Origin: Paenibacillus prosopidis
GTDB lineage: Bacteria; Bacillota; Bacilli; Paenibacillales; Paenibacillaceae
Assembly (NCBI RefSeq): GCF_003337375.1
Contig: NZ_QPJD01000002.1
Coordinates: forward strand, 310,001 to 374,000
Direction: 5' to 3'
DNA length: 64,000 nucleotides
Under the pieces are notes generated by a model, which searched no databases, had not been told where the DNA came from, and saw only the letters and a program-made list of their open reading frames with translations. This document shows positions 46,566 to 54,431 of the stretch, piece by piece; position 1 is the stretch's first letter, and the number at the start of each line of letters is the position of its first letter. Both the position numbers and the translations under genes were made by a program.

Positions 46566-47186
46566 TCACATTGTGGCGTTTGCAGACGATAGAAGCGGTG
46601 ATACCCAGCTGATAAGTACAGGTGAAACAAAGGCTTCAAGCAGCGCCGCCCCTGCGAACATCATGAGCATAAGCACAGCTGTCGACGTGAACGAACCCAG
46701 CTGGGGAGCGAGTGCTCCCTTCTGCTGCATCAGTCTGTTTTTAATGACAAACATGGAGAACGAAATGGCTGCTGCGCTCGTAATTACCATCGCGGGTACG
46801 GCGATAATATTTTGCGGCGCGATCGACACAAGCGAGAAAAGCACACCTTTCCAAGCGTATTGATTAATGAGCGTTCCTACCGAAAAGCCTACCAGCGCAC
46901 CCTTCAAAAAATTGAGCGCAAGCACACCCGGAATGCCGACAACGGTAATACCGAGCAGCCATAATAGGAGCAGCCATTTGCTATGGAAAATAAACCGTTC
47001 CCAGAACGATTGTACCTCACCAAAGCCATTTCCATTATTCATGAGCTGGACATACTGATCCACATCTTGAGCTAGCTCCTGCTGCTGCTCGAGCGTCAGG
47101 GCATTCACCATCAGCGCACCGAATATGACGCCGACGACGAACAATACGGAAACAAATACATATAGTGAAAGTTGGTTTTTTATCAT
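46566..47186 (-). CDS. spoIIM: Stage II sporulation protein M
   Basis: 206 residues, five or six membrane segments. Member of the SpoIID-SpoIIP-SpoIIM complex that drives peptidoglycan remodelling during engulfment. N-terminal membrane segment followed by an external loop (LEQQQELAQDVDQYVQLMNN), then the conserved LLWLLGITVVGIPGVLALNFLKG block. ATG 47186 follows TTAGGAGG. The unusually large repeat region upstream separates it from nudF. Confidence 0.92.
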   Translation of the reverse strand: MIKNQLSLYVFVSVLFVVGVIFGALMVNALTLEQQQELAQDVDQYVQLMNNGNGFGEVQSFWERFIFHSKWLLLLWLLGITVVGIPGVLALNFLKGALVGFSVGTLINQYAWKGVLFSLVSIAPQNIIAVPAMVITSAAAISFSMFVIKNRLMQQKGALAPQLGSFTSTAVLMLMMFAGAALLEAFVSPVLISWVSPLLSSANATM

Positions 47187-47205
47187 TTAAGTTCCTCCTA
47201 AATTG

Positions 47206-47377
47206 ACACCCAAACCCTCAAGTGCTTTTCGAACCCACCCAAACCAACGTACACCCCGATCTTTAAGGGCATTCGAACCCACCTAAACTAACGTACACCC
47301 AAACCCTCAAGGGCTTTTCGAACCCACCCAAACCAACGTATACCCTGACCCTTAAGGGCTTTCGAACCCACCCAACC
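47206..47377 (-). repeat. Tandem 45-bp repeats upstream of spoIIM
   Basis: Units start at 47206, 47251, 47295 and 47340. Each reads (plus strand) ACACCC...AAGGGC-TTTTCGAACCCACC followed by AAACCAACGT. The third unit is almost identical to the first. Minus-strand transcripts entering spoIIM would carry them. Confidence 0.85.
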
Positions 47378-47440
47378 CCTCCCTTCCAAGGGAGGGCCCC
47401 AAGGGCTGCGCCCTCTGGACACCCGCAATTGGACTAACGA
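47357..47440 (-). repeat. 83-bp hairpin block shared with the rib operon
   Basis: Differs at five of 83 positions from 27656-27738. Contains CCCTCCCTT-CC-AAGGGAGGG and AGGGC-TGC-GCCCT. Relative to the rib copy, an A-T pair in the second stem is replaced by G-C, a compensatory change. Confidence 0.85.
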
Positions 47441-47478
47441 GGGAAATTCAGAGGTGTACTTTAGTTATATTGGTGGTA

Positions 47479-47735
47479 GATCGCTTTCGTCCCTTTGGGA
47501 CACGCTTAGCATTTGGTGGGACTTTGCTGCCTGATTAGAGCATCCGACTAACGAGGGAGTTAGTGAGATGATTGTCAGTTTAGTTTTGTGATGGATCGCT
47601 TTCGTCCCTGCGTGACACGCTTAACGTTTGGTGGACTTTGCTGCCTGTTTAGAGCATCTGACTAACGTGGGAGTTAGTGAGATGCTTGTCAGTTTCGTTT
47701 GTGGTGGATCGCTTTCGTTCTTTGGGATACGCTTA
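47479..47735 (-). repeat. About 114-bp tandem repeats downstream of nudF
   Basis: GATCGCTTTCGT-type blocks at 47479, 47594 and 47707 (spacing 115 and 113), each with a GTCCC/GGGAC mini-hairpin that decays in later units, and a shared spacer containing TTTGCTGCCTG, TTAGAGCATC and GACTAACG. No open frame is supported in 47187-47836. A short hairpin, GGGTCGG/CCGACCC, spans the nudF stop at 47829-47848. Confidence 0.85.
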
Positions 47736-47836
47736 ACGTTTAGAACAGCTATGAGTAAAAAATATCAGTGAGTTTATTTGTTGGGGGTTGTCTATTTATT
47801 GTATGAGGGTTTGGGGAGAGGTATGACGGGGGTCGG

Positions 47837-48400
47837 TTAGAGCCGACCCGTTAGTGTGTAGAGCTTCCATGCGTAGACAGCGAGGATAGTTTTGGCATCA
47901 CTGATGCGGCCTTCTGTAATGTAAGCTTCTGCTTGTTCGAGGGTGATGGCTTCTACTTTGAGATCTTCGTCTTCATCGGGATTTTGCACGCCGAGCTCGA
48001 CTTGATCGGTGAAATAAACGTACAGCTTCTCATCGGCAAAGCCGGGTGAGGTGTAAAAAGCGCTTAGCAGTTTAAGTCCCTTTGCGCGGTAGCCTGTCTC
48101 TTCTTCCAGCTCGCGGGCAGCAGCGGTAAGCGGATCTTCGCCTGGATCAAGCTTGCCGGCCGGAATTTCGATTTGAAATTTTTCGAGCGGTTTTCTGAAC
48201 TGTTCAACGACGAGCAGCTTTCCGTCCAATAACGCCATAACTGCCGCTGCCCCCGGATGCTTTACAATTTCTCTCGTAGCCGTTCTGCCATCTGCTAGAG
48301 TGACTGTGTCCACTTGCAAAGAAATCATTTTGCCTTCGAATATCGGGTCCGTCTTAATAGTTTCCTCGCGCCATAACGGAGCTGCTTGTTTCTCGTCCAC
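47837..48400 (-). CDS. nudF: ADP-ribose pyrophosphatase (Nudix)
   Basis: 187 residues with an intact Nudix box GKLDPGEDPLTAAARELEEETGY and the upstream ADPRase features (VKHPGAAAVMALLDGKLLVVEQFRKP). Hydrolyses ADP-ribose to AMP and ribose-5-phosphate. GTG start 48400 follows AAAGGAGTC. Divergent from mciZ, the same neighbourhood as in B. subtilis. Confidence 0.92.
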   Translation of the reverse strand: MDEKQAAPLWREETIKTDPIFEGKMISLQVDTVTLADGRTATREIVKHPGAAAVMALLDGKLLVVEQFRKPLEKFQIEIPAGKLDPGEDPLTAAARELEEETGYRAKGLKLLSAFYTSPGFADEKLYVYFTDQVELGVQNPDEDEDLKVEAITLEQAEAYITEGRISDAKTILAVYAWKLYTLTGRL

Positions 48401-48437
48401 CTTTTATCGACTCCTTTTATTTGAGTTAGTCTGTTCA

Positions 48438-48466
48438 GCATATCTTGTCCTACCCCTGCATATCTA
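48438..48466 (+). promoter_or_regulatory. Candidate SigE promoter of mciZ
   Basis: GCATATC (48438-48444), 14-base spacer and CATATCTA (48459-48466), close to the SigE consensus (KMATATT / CATACAMT). Mother-cell SigE control of mciZ is known in B. subtilis; activity here is inferred. Confidence 0.45.
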
Positions 48467-48497
48467 TCATTATATCAAATCGACAGGGGCGGATAAA

Positions 48498-48662
48498 ATG
48501 AAACAATATGTAGTTTCAAATCAAATTCGATTGGTCGGCAAGGGCTGGGAAATTCGTCATCAGCTGCGCAAGCTTTCTGCATCGTCCGCATCAAAGAGCC
48601 TAGTGAGCGAATATACCAACGTCATTACTGGACGCCGTGCCCAATCAGGAAAAGCGAATTAA
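48498..48662 (+). CDS. mciZ: MciZ, mother-cell inhibitor of FtsZ, 54 aa
   Basis: 54 residues beginning MKQYVVSNQIRLVGKGWEIR; the LVGKxWEIR core corresponds to the FtsZ-binding part of the 40-residue B. subtilis MciZ, and the position beside nudF is the same. MciZ binds FtsZ and caps or stops its polymers in the mother cell after asymmetric division. ATG 48498 follows AGGGGCGG. The tail beyond residue 40 is an extension of unknown purpose. Assignment rests on the motif and synteny. Confidence 0.8.
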   Translation: MKQYVVSNQIRLVGKGWEIRHQLRKLSASSASKSLVSEYTNVITGRRAQSGKAN

Positions 48663-48702
48663 TCGTTCGCGTCAGCAAAAACGTTAAGCTGTGAAATAAA
48701 AA

Positions 48703-48757
48703 CGGAAAACCCTCCATCCTATTTCAGCAAGTGCTGAAGCTAATAGGATTGAAGGGC
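48703..48757 (-). terminator. Terminator after the PepT-like gene
   Basis: Long minus-strand hairpin GCCCTTCAATCCTATTAGC paired with GAAATAGGATGGAGGG, apical GCTTCAGCACTTGCTGAAAT, followed by TTTTCCGTTTTT. Confidence 0.85.
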
Positions 48758-48830
48758 TTTCTGTCTTTTAATCCCCAGACAATTACCAGCTTCTTAAGCG
48801 ATTCTTATTTGTCTGCTCATCCCGTTCTTG

Positions 48831-49964
48831 CTACTCCGCAGCTGCAGCTTGTTTAATAATCTCTACGACAAGCTCAGTCGTTTTAACTAAATCCTCAACC
48901 TTAATTTGTTCTTTCGTTGTATGAATGTGCTCATAGCCGACTGCTAAATTAACGGTTGGAACGCCTAAGCCGTTAAAAATATTCGCATCGCTGCCGCCTC
49001 CGGAATGAAACGTTCGCGGAGTACGTCCTATAGCTGTAATCGCCTTTTTGGCCAGTTGAACAACCGGGTCCTGGTCATCGTACTGGTAAGCAGGATAAAT
49101 AATTTCACTCTCCAGCTCTCCGCGTGCTCCAAACTCCTCCGCAGCGCTTTCGACTGCTTTCCGCATGGCCTCAATTTGACTGTCCAACTTATGCTGCACA
49201 ATACTGCGAGCCTCTGCATCCAGTCTTACGAAGTCGCAAACGATATTCGTAGCTCCTCCGCCTTCAAATCTGCCAATGTTAGCAGTCGTCTCTTCATCAA
49301 TACGCCCCAGCGGCATTCGAGCGATCGCTTTACCAGCAACCTGAATCGCGCTTATCCCATCCTCAGGATTAACGCCCGCGTGCGCCGAACGGCCGTACAT
49401 TTTAATCGTTACCTTTGCTTGCGTCGGCGCAGCGACCGCAATATCGCCAATCGCCCCATTTGAATCAAGCGCATAACCAAATTTAGCAATAAGCTTCGAT
49501 GCATCAAGCGCGCGTGCACCTAAAAGACCTGACTCCTCGCCTACGGTTATTACAAACTGTATACGCCCATGGGGAATAGACTGCTCCTTTACGACGCGAA
49601 TCGCTTCAAATATTGCCGCTATGCCTGCTTTGTCGTCAGCTCCAAGAATGGTGGTGCCGTCACTGCGGATATAGCCGTCCGTATCCAGCTGAGGTTTAAT
49701 GCCCACTCCCGGCGTGACGGTATCCATATGGCAGGTAAAAAAAATAGTTGGAGCAGATTCGTCAGCTCCGTTCGCTTCCCAGAAAGCAAATAAATTTCCT
49801 GCTCCGTGTCCCGTTTTTGACGCCGCATCGTCTTCGCTGATTTGCAGCCCGAGTGCTTCAAACTTGTGCTTAAGCACCCTGCTTATTTCCTGCTCATGCT
49901 TCGTTTCGCTATCGACACGCACTAGTTCCATAAACTCGTCAACTAACCGGTCCTTTGCAATCAT
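48831..49964 (-). CDS. M20 family peptidase T-like protein (YqjE type)
   Basis: 377 residues, zinc-dependent M20 peptidase: metal ligands in FFTCHMDTVTPG, ILGADDKAGIAAIFE, the general-base TVGEESGLLGAR and the C-terminal HSGGGSDANIF. A dimerisation insert (about 175-285) follows. Resembles tripeptidase PepT and B. subtilis YqjE; probably cleaves small peptides in the cytoplasm. ATG 49964 follows GACGGAGG. Not certain to be PepT itself. Confidence 0.88.
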   Translation of the reverse strand: MIAKDRLVDEFMELVRVDSETKHEQEISRVLKHKFEALGLQISEDDAASKTGHGAGNLFAFWEANGADESAPTIFFTCHMDTVTPGVGIKPQLDTDGYIRSDGTTILGADDKAGIAAIFEAIRVVKEQSIPHGRIQFVITVGEESGLLGARALDASKLIAKFGYALDSNGAIGDIAVAAPTQAKVTIKMYGRSAHAGVNPEDGISAIQVAGKAIARMPLGRIDEETTANIGRFEGGGATNIVCDFVRLDAEARSIVQHKLDSQIEAMRKAVESAAEEFGARGELESEIIYPAYQYDDQDPVVQLAKKAITAIGRTPRTFHSGGGSDANIFNGLGVPTVNLAVGYEHIHTTKEQIKVEDLVKTTELVVEIIKQAAAAE

Positions 49965-50058
49965 TTACGTTTCCTCCGTCCGTTATTTTCGTATACAATA
50001 GAGTAAAGACAGGCTAGTGCCAATCTATGATGTTCAAACATGAAAGGAGTTTTTCTGA

Positions 50059-50157
50059 ATGCGCAGAGAGCAATTAATACGTATTGTTGCCATTATACTC
50101 GTATCCGCATTGCTATTATCCACCTTGGTCGCCGGACTGGGTTCGTTATTTTATTAA
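50059..50157 (+). CDS. prli42: Prli42-type membrane miniprotein, 32 aa
   Basis: 32 codons from ATG 50059 behind GAAAGGAG: a charged start MRREQLIRIV and one membrane helix AIILVSALLLSTLVAGLGSL. Matches the size and pattern of Prli42, the Listeria miniprotein that anchors the stressosome to the membrane, which is widely kept in Firmicutes near this locus. Its stop overlaps the convergent lipB end by 12 bases. No stressosome genes are in the window. Confidence 0.75.
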   Translation: MRREQLIRIVAIILVSALLLSTLVAGLGSLFY

Positions 50158-50844
50158 TTCATATTTAAACTCTTTCACAAAATAAGGGAGCAATTGATTC
50201 GCCGCTTCCTCAACCGACAGCTCCCGTCCGGTCAAATCATTGAACGACGTGACGCCGTATTGCTCAATTCCGCAAGGGACGATGCCGCTAAATCCTTCAG
50301 CGGCAATTCCAGCCTTTATATTTAGAGCGAAGCCATGACTTGTAATAAAGCCCCGCCGATGCCGGGCTTTATTAAATTTCACCCCGATGGCGGCTATTTT
50401 CAGATCCCCCACCCACACTCCTGTATATTCCGGTTTTCTGCCCGCTTCTATTCCATACTCGGCAAGCCAATTGATAATGACCTGCTCCAGGCTGCGCAAA
50501 TAAGCATGTAAATCTAGACCTTCAGCTTCCAAATAAAGCAGTGGATATCCGACCAGCTGACCCGGTCCGTGATAGGTAATATCGCCGCCCCGATCGATCT
50601 GGAACAGCGTAATCCCCCGCTCCTCTAGTTCTGCTTCATTAAGCAGCAGGTGCTCCGGGTTGCGGTCGGAACCGATTGTATAGGTCGGCGGATGCTGAAG
50701 AAGGAGCAGCGTCTCTTGACGCTCCTCCTGATCGATTTGTTTCACGTATGTTTTTTGCAGCTCCCACGCTTCAGCGTATTCGAGTTTTCCTATATAGCGG
50801 GCATCCAACCGTCTCAAGCTATTTGCGTTTTCCGCCTCAGCCAT
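50146..50844 (-). CDS. lipB: Octanoyl-[ACP]:protein N-octanoyltransferase LipB
   Basis: 232 residues. Transfers octanoate from ACP to lipoyl domains, the first step of lipoate synthesis. LipB blocks: RGGDITYHGPGQLVGYPLL, KIAAIGVK with the catalytic lysine and GIVPCGI with the catalytic cysteine. ATG 50844 follows GGGAGG; the longer frame overlaps bkdB. Placing lipB directly after the E2 gene links lipoylation to the complex that needs it. LipB rather than LipM/LipL is unusual for some Bacilli. Confidence 0.9.
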   Translation of the reverse strand: MAEAENANSLRRLDARYIGKLEYAEAWELQKTYVKQIDQEERQETLLLLQHPPTYTIGSDRNPEHLLLNEAELEERGITLFQIDRGGDITYHGPGQLVGYPLLYLEAEGLDLHAYLRSLEQVIINWLAEYGIEAGRKPEYTGVWVGDLKIAAIGVKFNKARHRRGFITSHGFALNIKAGIAAEGFSGIVPCGIEQYGVTSFNDLTGRELSVEEAANQLLPYFVKEFKYELIK

Positions 50845-50861
50845 GTTGGTTCCTCCCATTT

Positions 50862-52196
50862 CTAATACAATTTGCTTTCCGTATTGAAGCTTTCTAAATT
50901 GTCCTTCACCCGCTGCAGGAAACGTCCGCAAATAACACCGTCCAAAATCCGATGATCCAGCGACAGGCAAAGGTTTGCCATTGAACGGACAGCCAACATG
51001 TCATTAATGACAACCGGACGCTTGACAATGGATTCAAAGGTTAAGATGGCAGCTTGCGGATAGTTAATGATCGGATAAGATAGAATGGATCCGAAAGAGC
51101 CGGTATTGTTCACCGTGAATGTACCGCCCTGCATATCAGAAAGCGTCAGCTTGCCTTCGCGTGTTTTTCGTGCAAGCTCATCAATTTCTTTTGCTAAGCC
51201 GGCTACATTTTTGTGATCGGCATTTTTGATAACCGGCGTTAGAACGGAATCCTCCGTCCCAACCGCAAGTGAAATATTGATATCCCGCTTCACAATAATT
51301 TTATCGACCGCCCACATTGAGTTCATGATCGGGAAGTCCTTAATGGCATTTACGACAGCCTTGAGCAAAAAGGCCAAATACGTCAAGTTAATTCCTTCGC
51401 GCTTCATGAATTCATCCTTCAGCTTATTGCGAAGCAGCACGAGATTCGTAACATCCACCTCAATCATCGTCCATGCATGCGGAATTTCGCTAACGCTTTG
51501 TCTCATATTGCGTGCAATCGTATTACGGATTGGCGTTACGTCAATAAAGCTATCCCCGCGGCCAATACCGGCAGATCCCTCAACCTCGATTTTCGGCAAT
51601 CTCGGAGTTTCGGTCAAGTGCAGTCCTGAGGAACGAACCTGCGCAGCCGGATCTACGGTGCGAAGCGCTTCTGACGCTGTACTGCTACTTGTAGCATTGA
51701 CCGATCTACCGGCTCCTGAAGCAACGTACGCAAGCACGTCCTTGCGGGTAATACGACCGCCAAGACCAGTACCAGGCACATCCGTTAATCGAATATTATG
51801 CTCAGCTGCCAGCTGTTGTACAGCAGGCGAGAACCGGTTACGCATAGGCGCATCCTCGGATTCCACTTGCATTTCAGCAGTCGGTGAAGCTGGAACCGAG
51901 CCTGTATAGTCCGGCTGTGAATCAGCCGACCGGCTTCCCGTATCAGCAGCCCCTTCGGTCTCAATTAAACAAATCGGCGTTCCGACCGGTACCGTCTCAC
52001 CCTTACCGACCAAAATTTTGATAAACGTACCTGCCACTGTCGAAGGCAGCTCCGCATTAACTTTATCCGTAAGAATTTCACAGATAGGCTCGTATATATC
52101 AACCCGATCACCAGGCTGCTTCAGCCATTTATCTATGGTGGCCGATACAAGCGATTCCGCAAGCTGCGGTACGACGATTTCCGTCATTGTTTTCAT
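50862..52196 (-). CDS. bkdB: 2-oxo acid dehydrogenase E2, dihydrolipoyl acyltransferase (branched-chain type)
   Basis: 444 residues from ATG 52196 after GGGAGATG. Lipoyl domain (about 1-80) with the modified lysine in ILTDKVNAELPS, a linker, a subunit-binding domain (about 118-155, FSPAVQQLAAEHNIRLTDV) and the catalytic domain ending in LSLDHRILDG with the active histidine. Core of the complex with BkdAA, BkdAB and Lpd. The upstream 34 codons in frame are the repeat element, not coding. Branched-chain specificity is inferred from the operon. Confidence 0.9.
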   Translation of the reverse strand: MKTMTEIVVPQLAESLVSATIDKWLKQPGDRVDIYEPICEILTDKVNAELPSTVAGTFIKILVGKGETVPVGTPICLIETEGAADTGSRSADSQPDYTGSVPASPTAEMQVESEDAPMRNRFSPAVQQLAAEHNIRLTDVPGTGLGGRITRKDVLAYVASGAGRSVNATSSSTASEALRTVDPAAQVRSSGLHLTETPRLPKIEVEGSAGIGRGDSFIDVTPIRNTIARNMRQSVSEIPHAWTMIEVDVTNLVLLRNKLKDEFMKREGINLTYLAFLLKAVVNAIKDFPIMNSMWAVDKIIVKRDINISLAVGTEDSVLTPVIKNADHKNVAGLAKEIDELARKTREGKLTLSDMQGGTFTVNNTGSFGSILSYPIINYPQAAILTFESIVKRPVVINDMLAVRSMANLCLSLDHRILDGVICGRFLQRVKDNLESFNTESKLY

Positions 52197-52219
52197 GATT
52201 CTCATCTCCCAATCGGCCC

Positions 52220-52320
52220 AAGCGTAAACGGCTGACGCCATCCACTTGCGGCGCAGCATACGTTTCGCGGTGAAATATAAGCGATGTGTGTACGTCAAAC
52301 TTTTACATACTTATATTTTA
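52220..52320 (+). repeat. Two-hairpin repeat between bkdAB and bkdB (copy 2)
   Basis: AAGCGTAAACGG, stem CTGACGCC/GGCGCAG, ATACGTTTCGCGGTGAAATA, then a weaker second hairpin closed by AAATATAAG/CTTATATTT. It is in the opposite orientation to the operon and its last bases form the bkdAB stop codon. Confidence 0.8.
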
Positions 52321-53301
52321 ATAAAGCGCCAAATGCCGCATGGCCTCTTTCACTTTTTCTTTATTAAGCATAAAAAACTTCTCGCCCGGCGGATTAATCG
52401 GCATCGCTGGAACATCCGGTCCGCAAAGCCTCATAATTGGCGCATCAAGCTCAAACAAGAGCTCTTCCGAGATAATAGCCGATACCTCTGCACCGACTCC
52501 ACCTGTTTTGTTATCCTCATGAATAATAAGAACTTTACCGGTTTTACGCACCGCTTCAAGAATCCCTTCTTTGTCGAGCGGTTGAAGCGTCCGCAGATCG
52601 AGAACATGCGCGCTTATCCCCTCCGCGGCAAGCTCAGCCGCTGCCTGCTCCACAAAGTGAAGCGGAAGACTGTAGCCGATAACAGTAATGTCTTCCCCCT
52701 CGCGAAGCACGTTCGCTTTACCAATCGGCACAATATAGTCGGAATCCGGCACATCGCCGGTAATAAGCTTGTAGCATTTCTTGTGCTCAAAATAAAGCAC
52801 CGGATCAGGATCACGTACGGCCGCTTTAAGCAGCCCCTTTGCATCATAAGCCGTGTAAGGCGCGACAATTTTCAAGCCAGGCGTTCCGAAAAATACCGAT
52901 TCCGTACATTGAGAATGGTACAAGCCGCCAAAAATACCGCCGCCGATAGGCGCGCGGATCACGAGCGGACATGTCCAGTCATTGTTAGAGCGGTAACGGA
53001 TTTTGGCCGCTTCGCTTATAATTTGATTCGTTGCCGGAAACATGAAATCGGAATATTGCATTTCCGCAATCGGCTTCATACCATACATCGCAGCTCCGAT
53101 CGCAACGCCGGCTATAGCGGACTCCGCAAGCGGTGTATCAAGCGCTCGAAGCTCGCCGAACTGCTCCATGAGCCCTTTCGTCGTCGTAAACACGCCGCCT
53201 TTAAGACCAACGTCCTCCCCGAGAACGAACACGTCCTCATCCCGCTCCATCTCTTCCTTCATTGCGAGCCGAATCGCGTCAATGTACTCGATTACTGCCA
53301 T
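52318..53301 (-). CDS. bkdAB: 2-oxo acid dehydrogenase E1 beta subunit (branched-chain)
   Basis: 327 residues, transketolase-type pyrimidine-binding domain: EDVGLKGGVFTTTKGL, ETPLAESAIAGVAIGAAMYG-type block DTPLAESAIAGVAIG, IGGGIFGGLYHSQ. With BkdAA it decarboxylates branched 2-oxo acids and feeds branched acyl-CoA primers to fatty acid synthesis. ATG overlaps the bkdAA stop (TAATG). Its stop lies in the repeat element. Confidence 0.92.
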   Translation of the reverse strand: MAVIEYIDAIRLAMKEEMERDEDVFVLGEDVGLKGGVFTTTKGLMEQFGELRALDTPLAESAIAGVAIGAAMYGMKPIAEMQYSDFMFPATNQIISEAAKIRYRSNNDWTCPLVIRAPIGGGIFGGLYHSQCTESVFFGTPGLKIVAPYTAYDAKGLLKAAVRDPDPVLYFEHKKCYKLITGDVPDSDYIVPIGKANVLREGEDITVIGYSLPLHFVEQAAAELAAEGISAHVLDLRTLQPLDKEGILEAVRKTGKVLIIHEDNKTGGVGAEVSAIISEELLFELDAPIMRLCGPDVPAMPINPPGEKFFMLNKEKVKEAMRHLALY

Positions 53302-54335
53302 TAGTTATTCCTCCCTTGCTCAGCATCATCCGCATAAACATGCAGCAGCGTTGATTCAGGTGAAGGGAACGGCGCTTTATCGCCATATTCGGTTGCTTCG
53401 TCAAGCAGCTTACGAATTTTTGCCTGAAGCTCCATTTCGAGCTCTTCTGACCAAATGCCGCAATCCATTAAATATTGTTTAAATTTCGGAATGCCGTCTT
53501 TCGCACGGTTAAGATCGACCTCTTCCTTCGTACGGTAAGCGAGGTCGTTATCTGACGTCGAGTGCGGCGAGATACGGTACATTATCGCTTCAATCAACGT
53601 AGGACCAACACCTGCAATTGCGCGTTCACGCGCTTCCTTCACGACTCGGAATACTTCCAATGCATCGTTGCCGTCAACCTGTACGCCAGGGAAGCCGTAT
53701 CCGAGTGCCCGGTCAGCGACCTTGCCTCCCAGCTGCTTATGGATGGGTACGGAAATGGCATATTGATTATTTTCACACATGAAAATAACAGGCAGCTTAT
53801 GCACGCCTGCAAAGTTTAAGCCTTCATGGAAGTCACCCTGATTGCTGGAGCCTTCACCGAACGTCACGAAGCTGACAAGGGGTTTCTTTTTCATTTTCGC
53901 AGCGAGCGCGATGCCTACCGCATGTGGAACCTGCGTCGTTACCGGACTGGAGCCCGTTACGATACGCAGCTTCTTGGAGCCAAAGTGACCCGGCATTTGC
54001 CGGCCGCCGCTGTTCGGGTCCTCCGCTTTTGCAAATACGGAAAGCAGCAAATCACGCAGCGTCATACCTACCGAAAGGACGAAACCATAATCCCGGTAAT
54101 ACGGTAAAAAATAATCGTTTTCACGATCCAGCGCGAAAGCGGCCGCGACCTGTGCGACCTCTTGACCGACACCGGAAACGTGAAAGTTAATTTTACCGGC
54201 ACGCTGCAGCAGCAGCATACGCTCATCGAACTTACGTGCTGTCACCATCGTTGCATACATATCAATTGCTTGCTCATCGCTAAGCCCTAATTCCAAATGA
54301 TGAACATTTTGCCCAGTAGAAGCGAATTGGGTCAT
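53301..54335 (-). CDS. bkdAA: 2-oxo acid dehydrogenase E1 alpha subunit (branched-chain)
   Basis: 344 residues. Thiamine diphosphate motif FGEGSSNQGDFHEGLNFA followed by CENNQYA, and the phosphorylation-type loop RISPHSTSDN. Binds TPP with BkdAB. ATG 54335 follows AAAGGAGG. Most like the BkdAA of Bacilli rather than PdhA by its SPHSTSDN loop and operon order lpdV-bkdAA-bkdAB-bkdB, as in B. subtilis; bkdR, ptb, bcd and buk are not present here. Confidence 0.9.
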   Translation of the reverse strand: MTQFASTGQNVHHLELGLSDEQAIDMYATMVTARKFDERMLLLQRAGKINFHVSGVGQEVAQVAAAFALDRENDYFLPYYRDYGFVLSVGMTLRDLLLSVFAKAEDPNSGGRQMPGHFGSKKLRIVTGSSPVTTQVPHAVGIALAAKMKKKPLVSFVTFGEGSSNQGDFHEGLNFAGVHKLPVIFMCENNQYAISVPIHKQLGGKVADRALGYGFPGVQVDGNDALEVFRVVKEARERAIAGVGPTLIEAIMYRISPHSTSDNDLAYRTKEEVDLNRAKDGIPKFKQYLMDCGIWSEELEMELQAKIRKLLDEATEYGDKAPFPSPESTLLHVYADDAEQGRNN

Positions 54336-54431
54336 AAGGTGTTCCTCCTTTTACCTACTATTATAACCTGGTACTAAGACTTGATAATATACATTATAAC
54401 CGCAATCGCCGCAAAAAGAAAACTGTCTTCC

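Noticed and set aside
47206-47735. CRISPR array
   Set aside because: Repeats are directly adjoining or 114 bp apart, without unique spacers of constant size, and no cas genes are near.
52246-53304. Long plus-strand open frame of 352 codons opposite bkdAB
   Set aside because: It mirrors a conserved E1 beta gene on the other strand and has no ribosome site or family motif.
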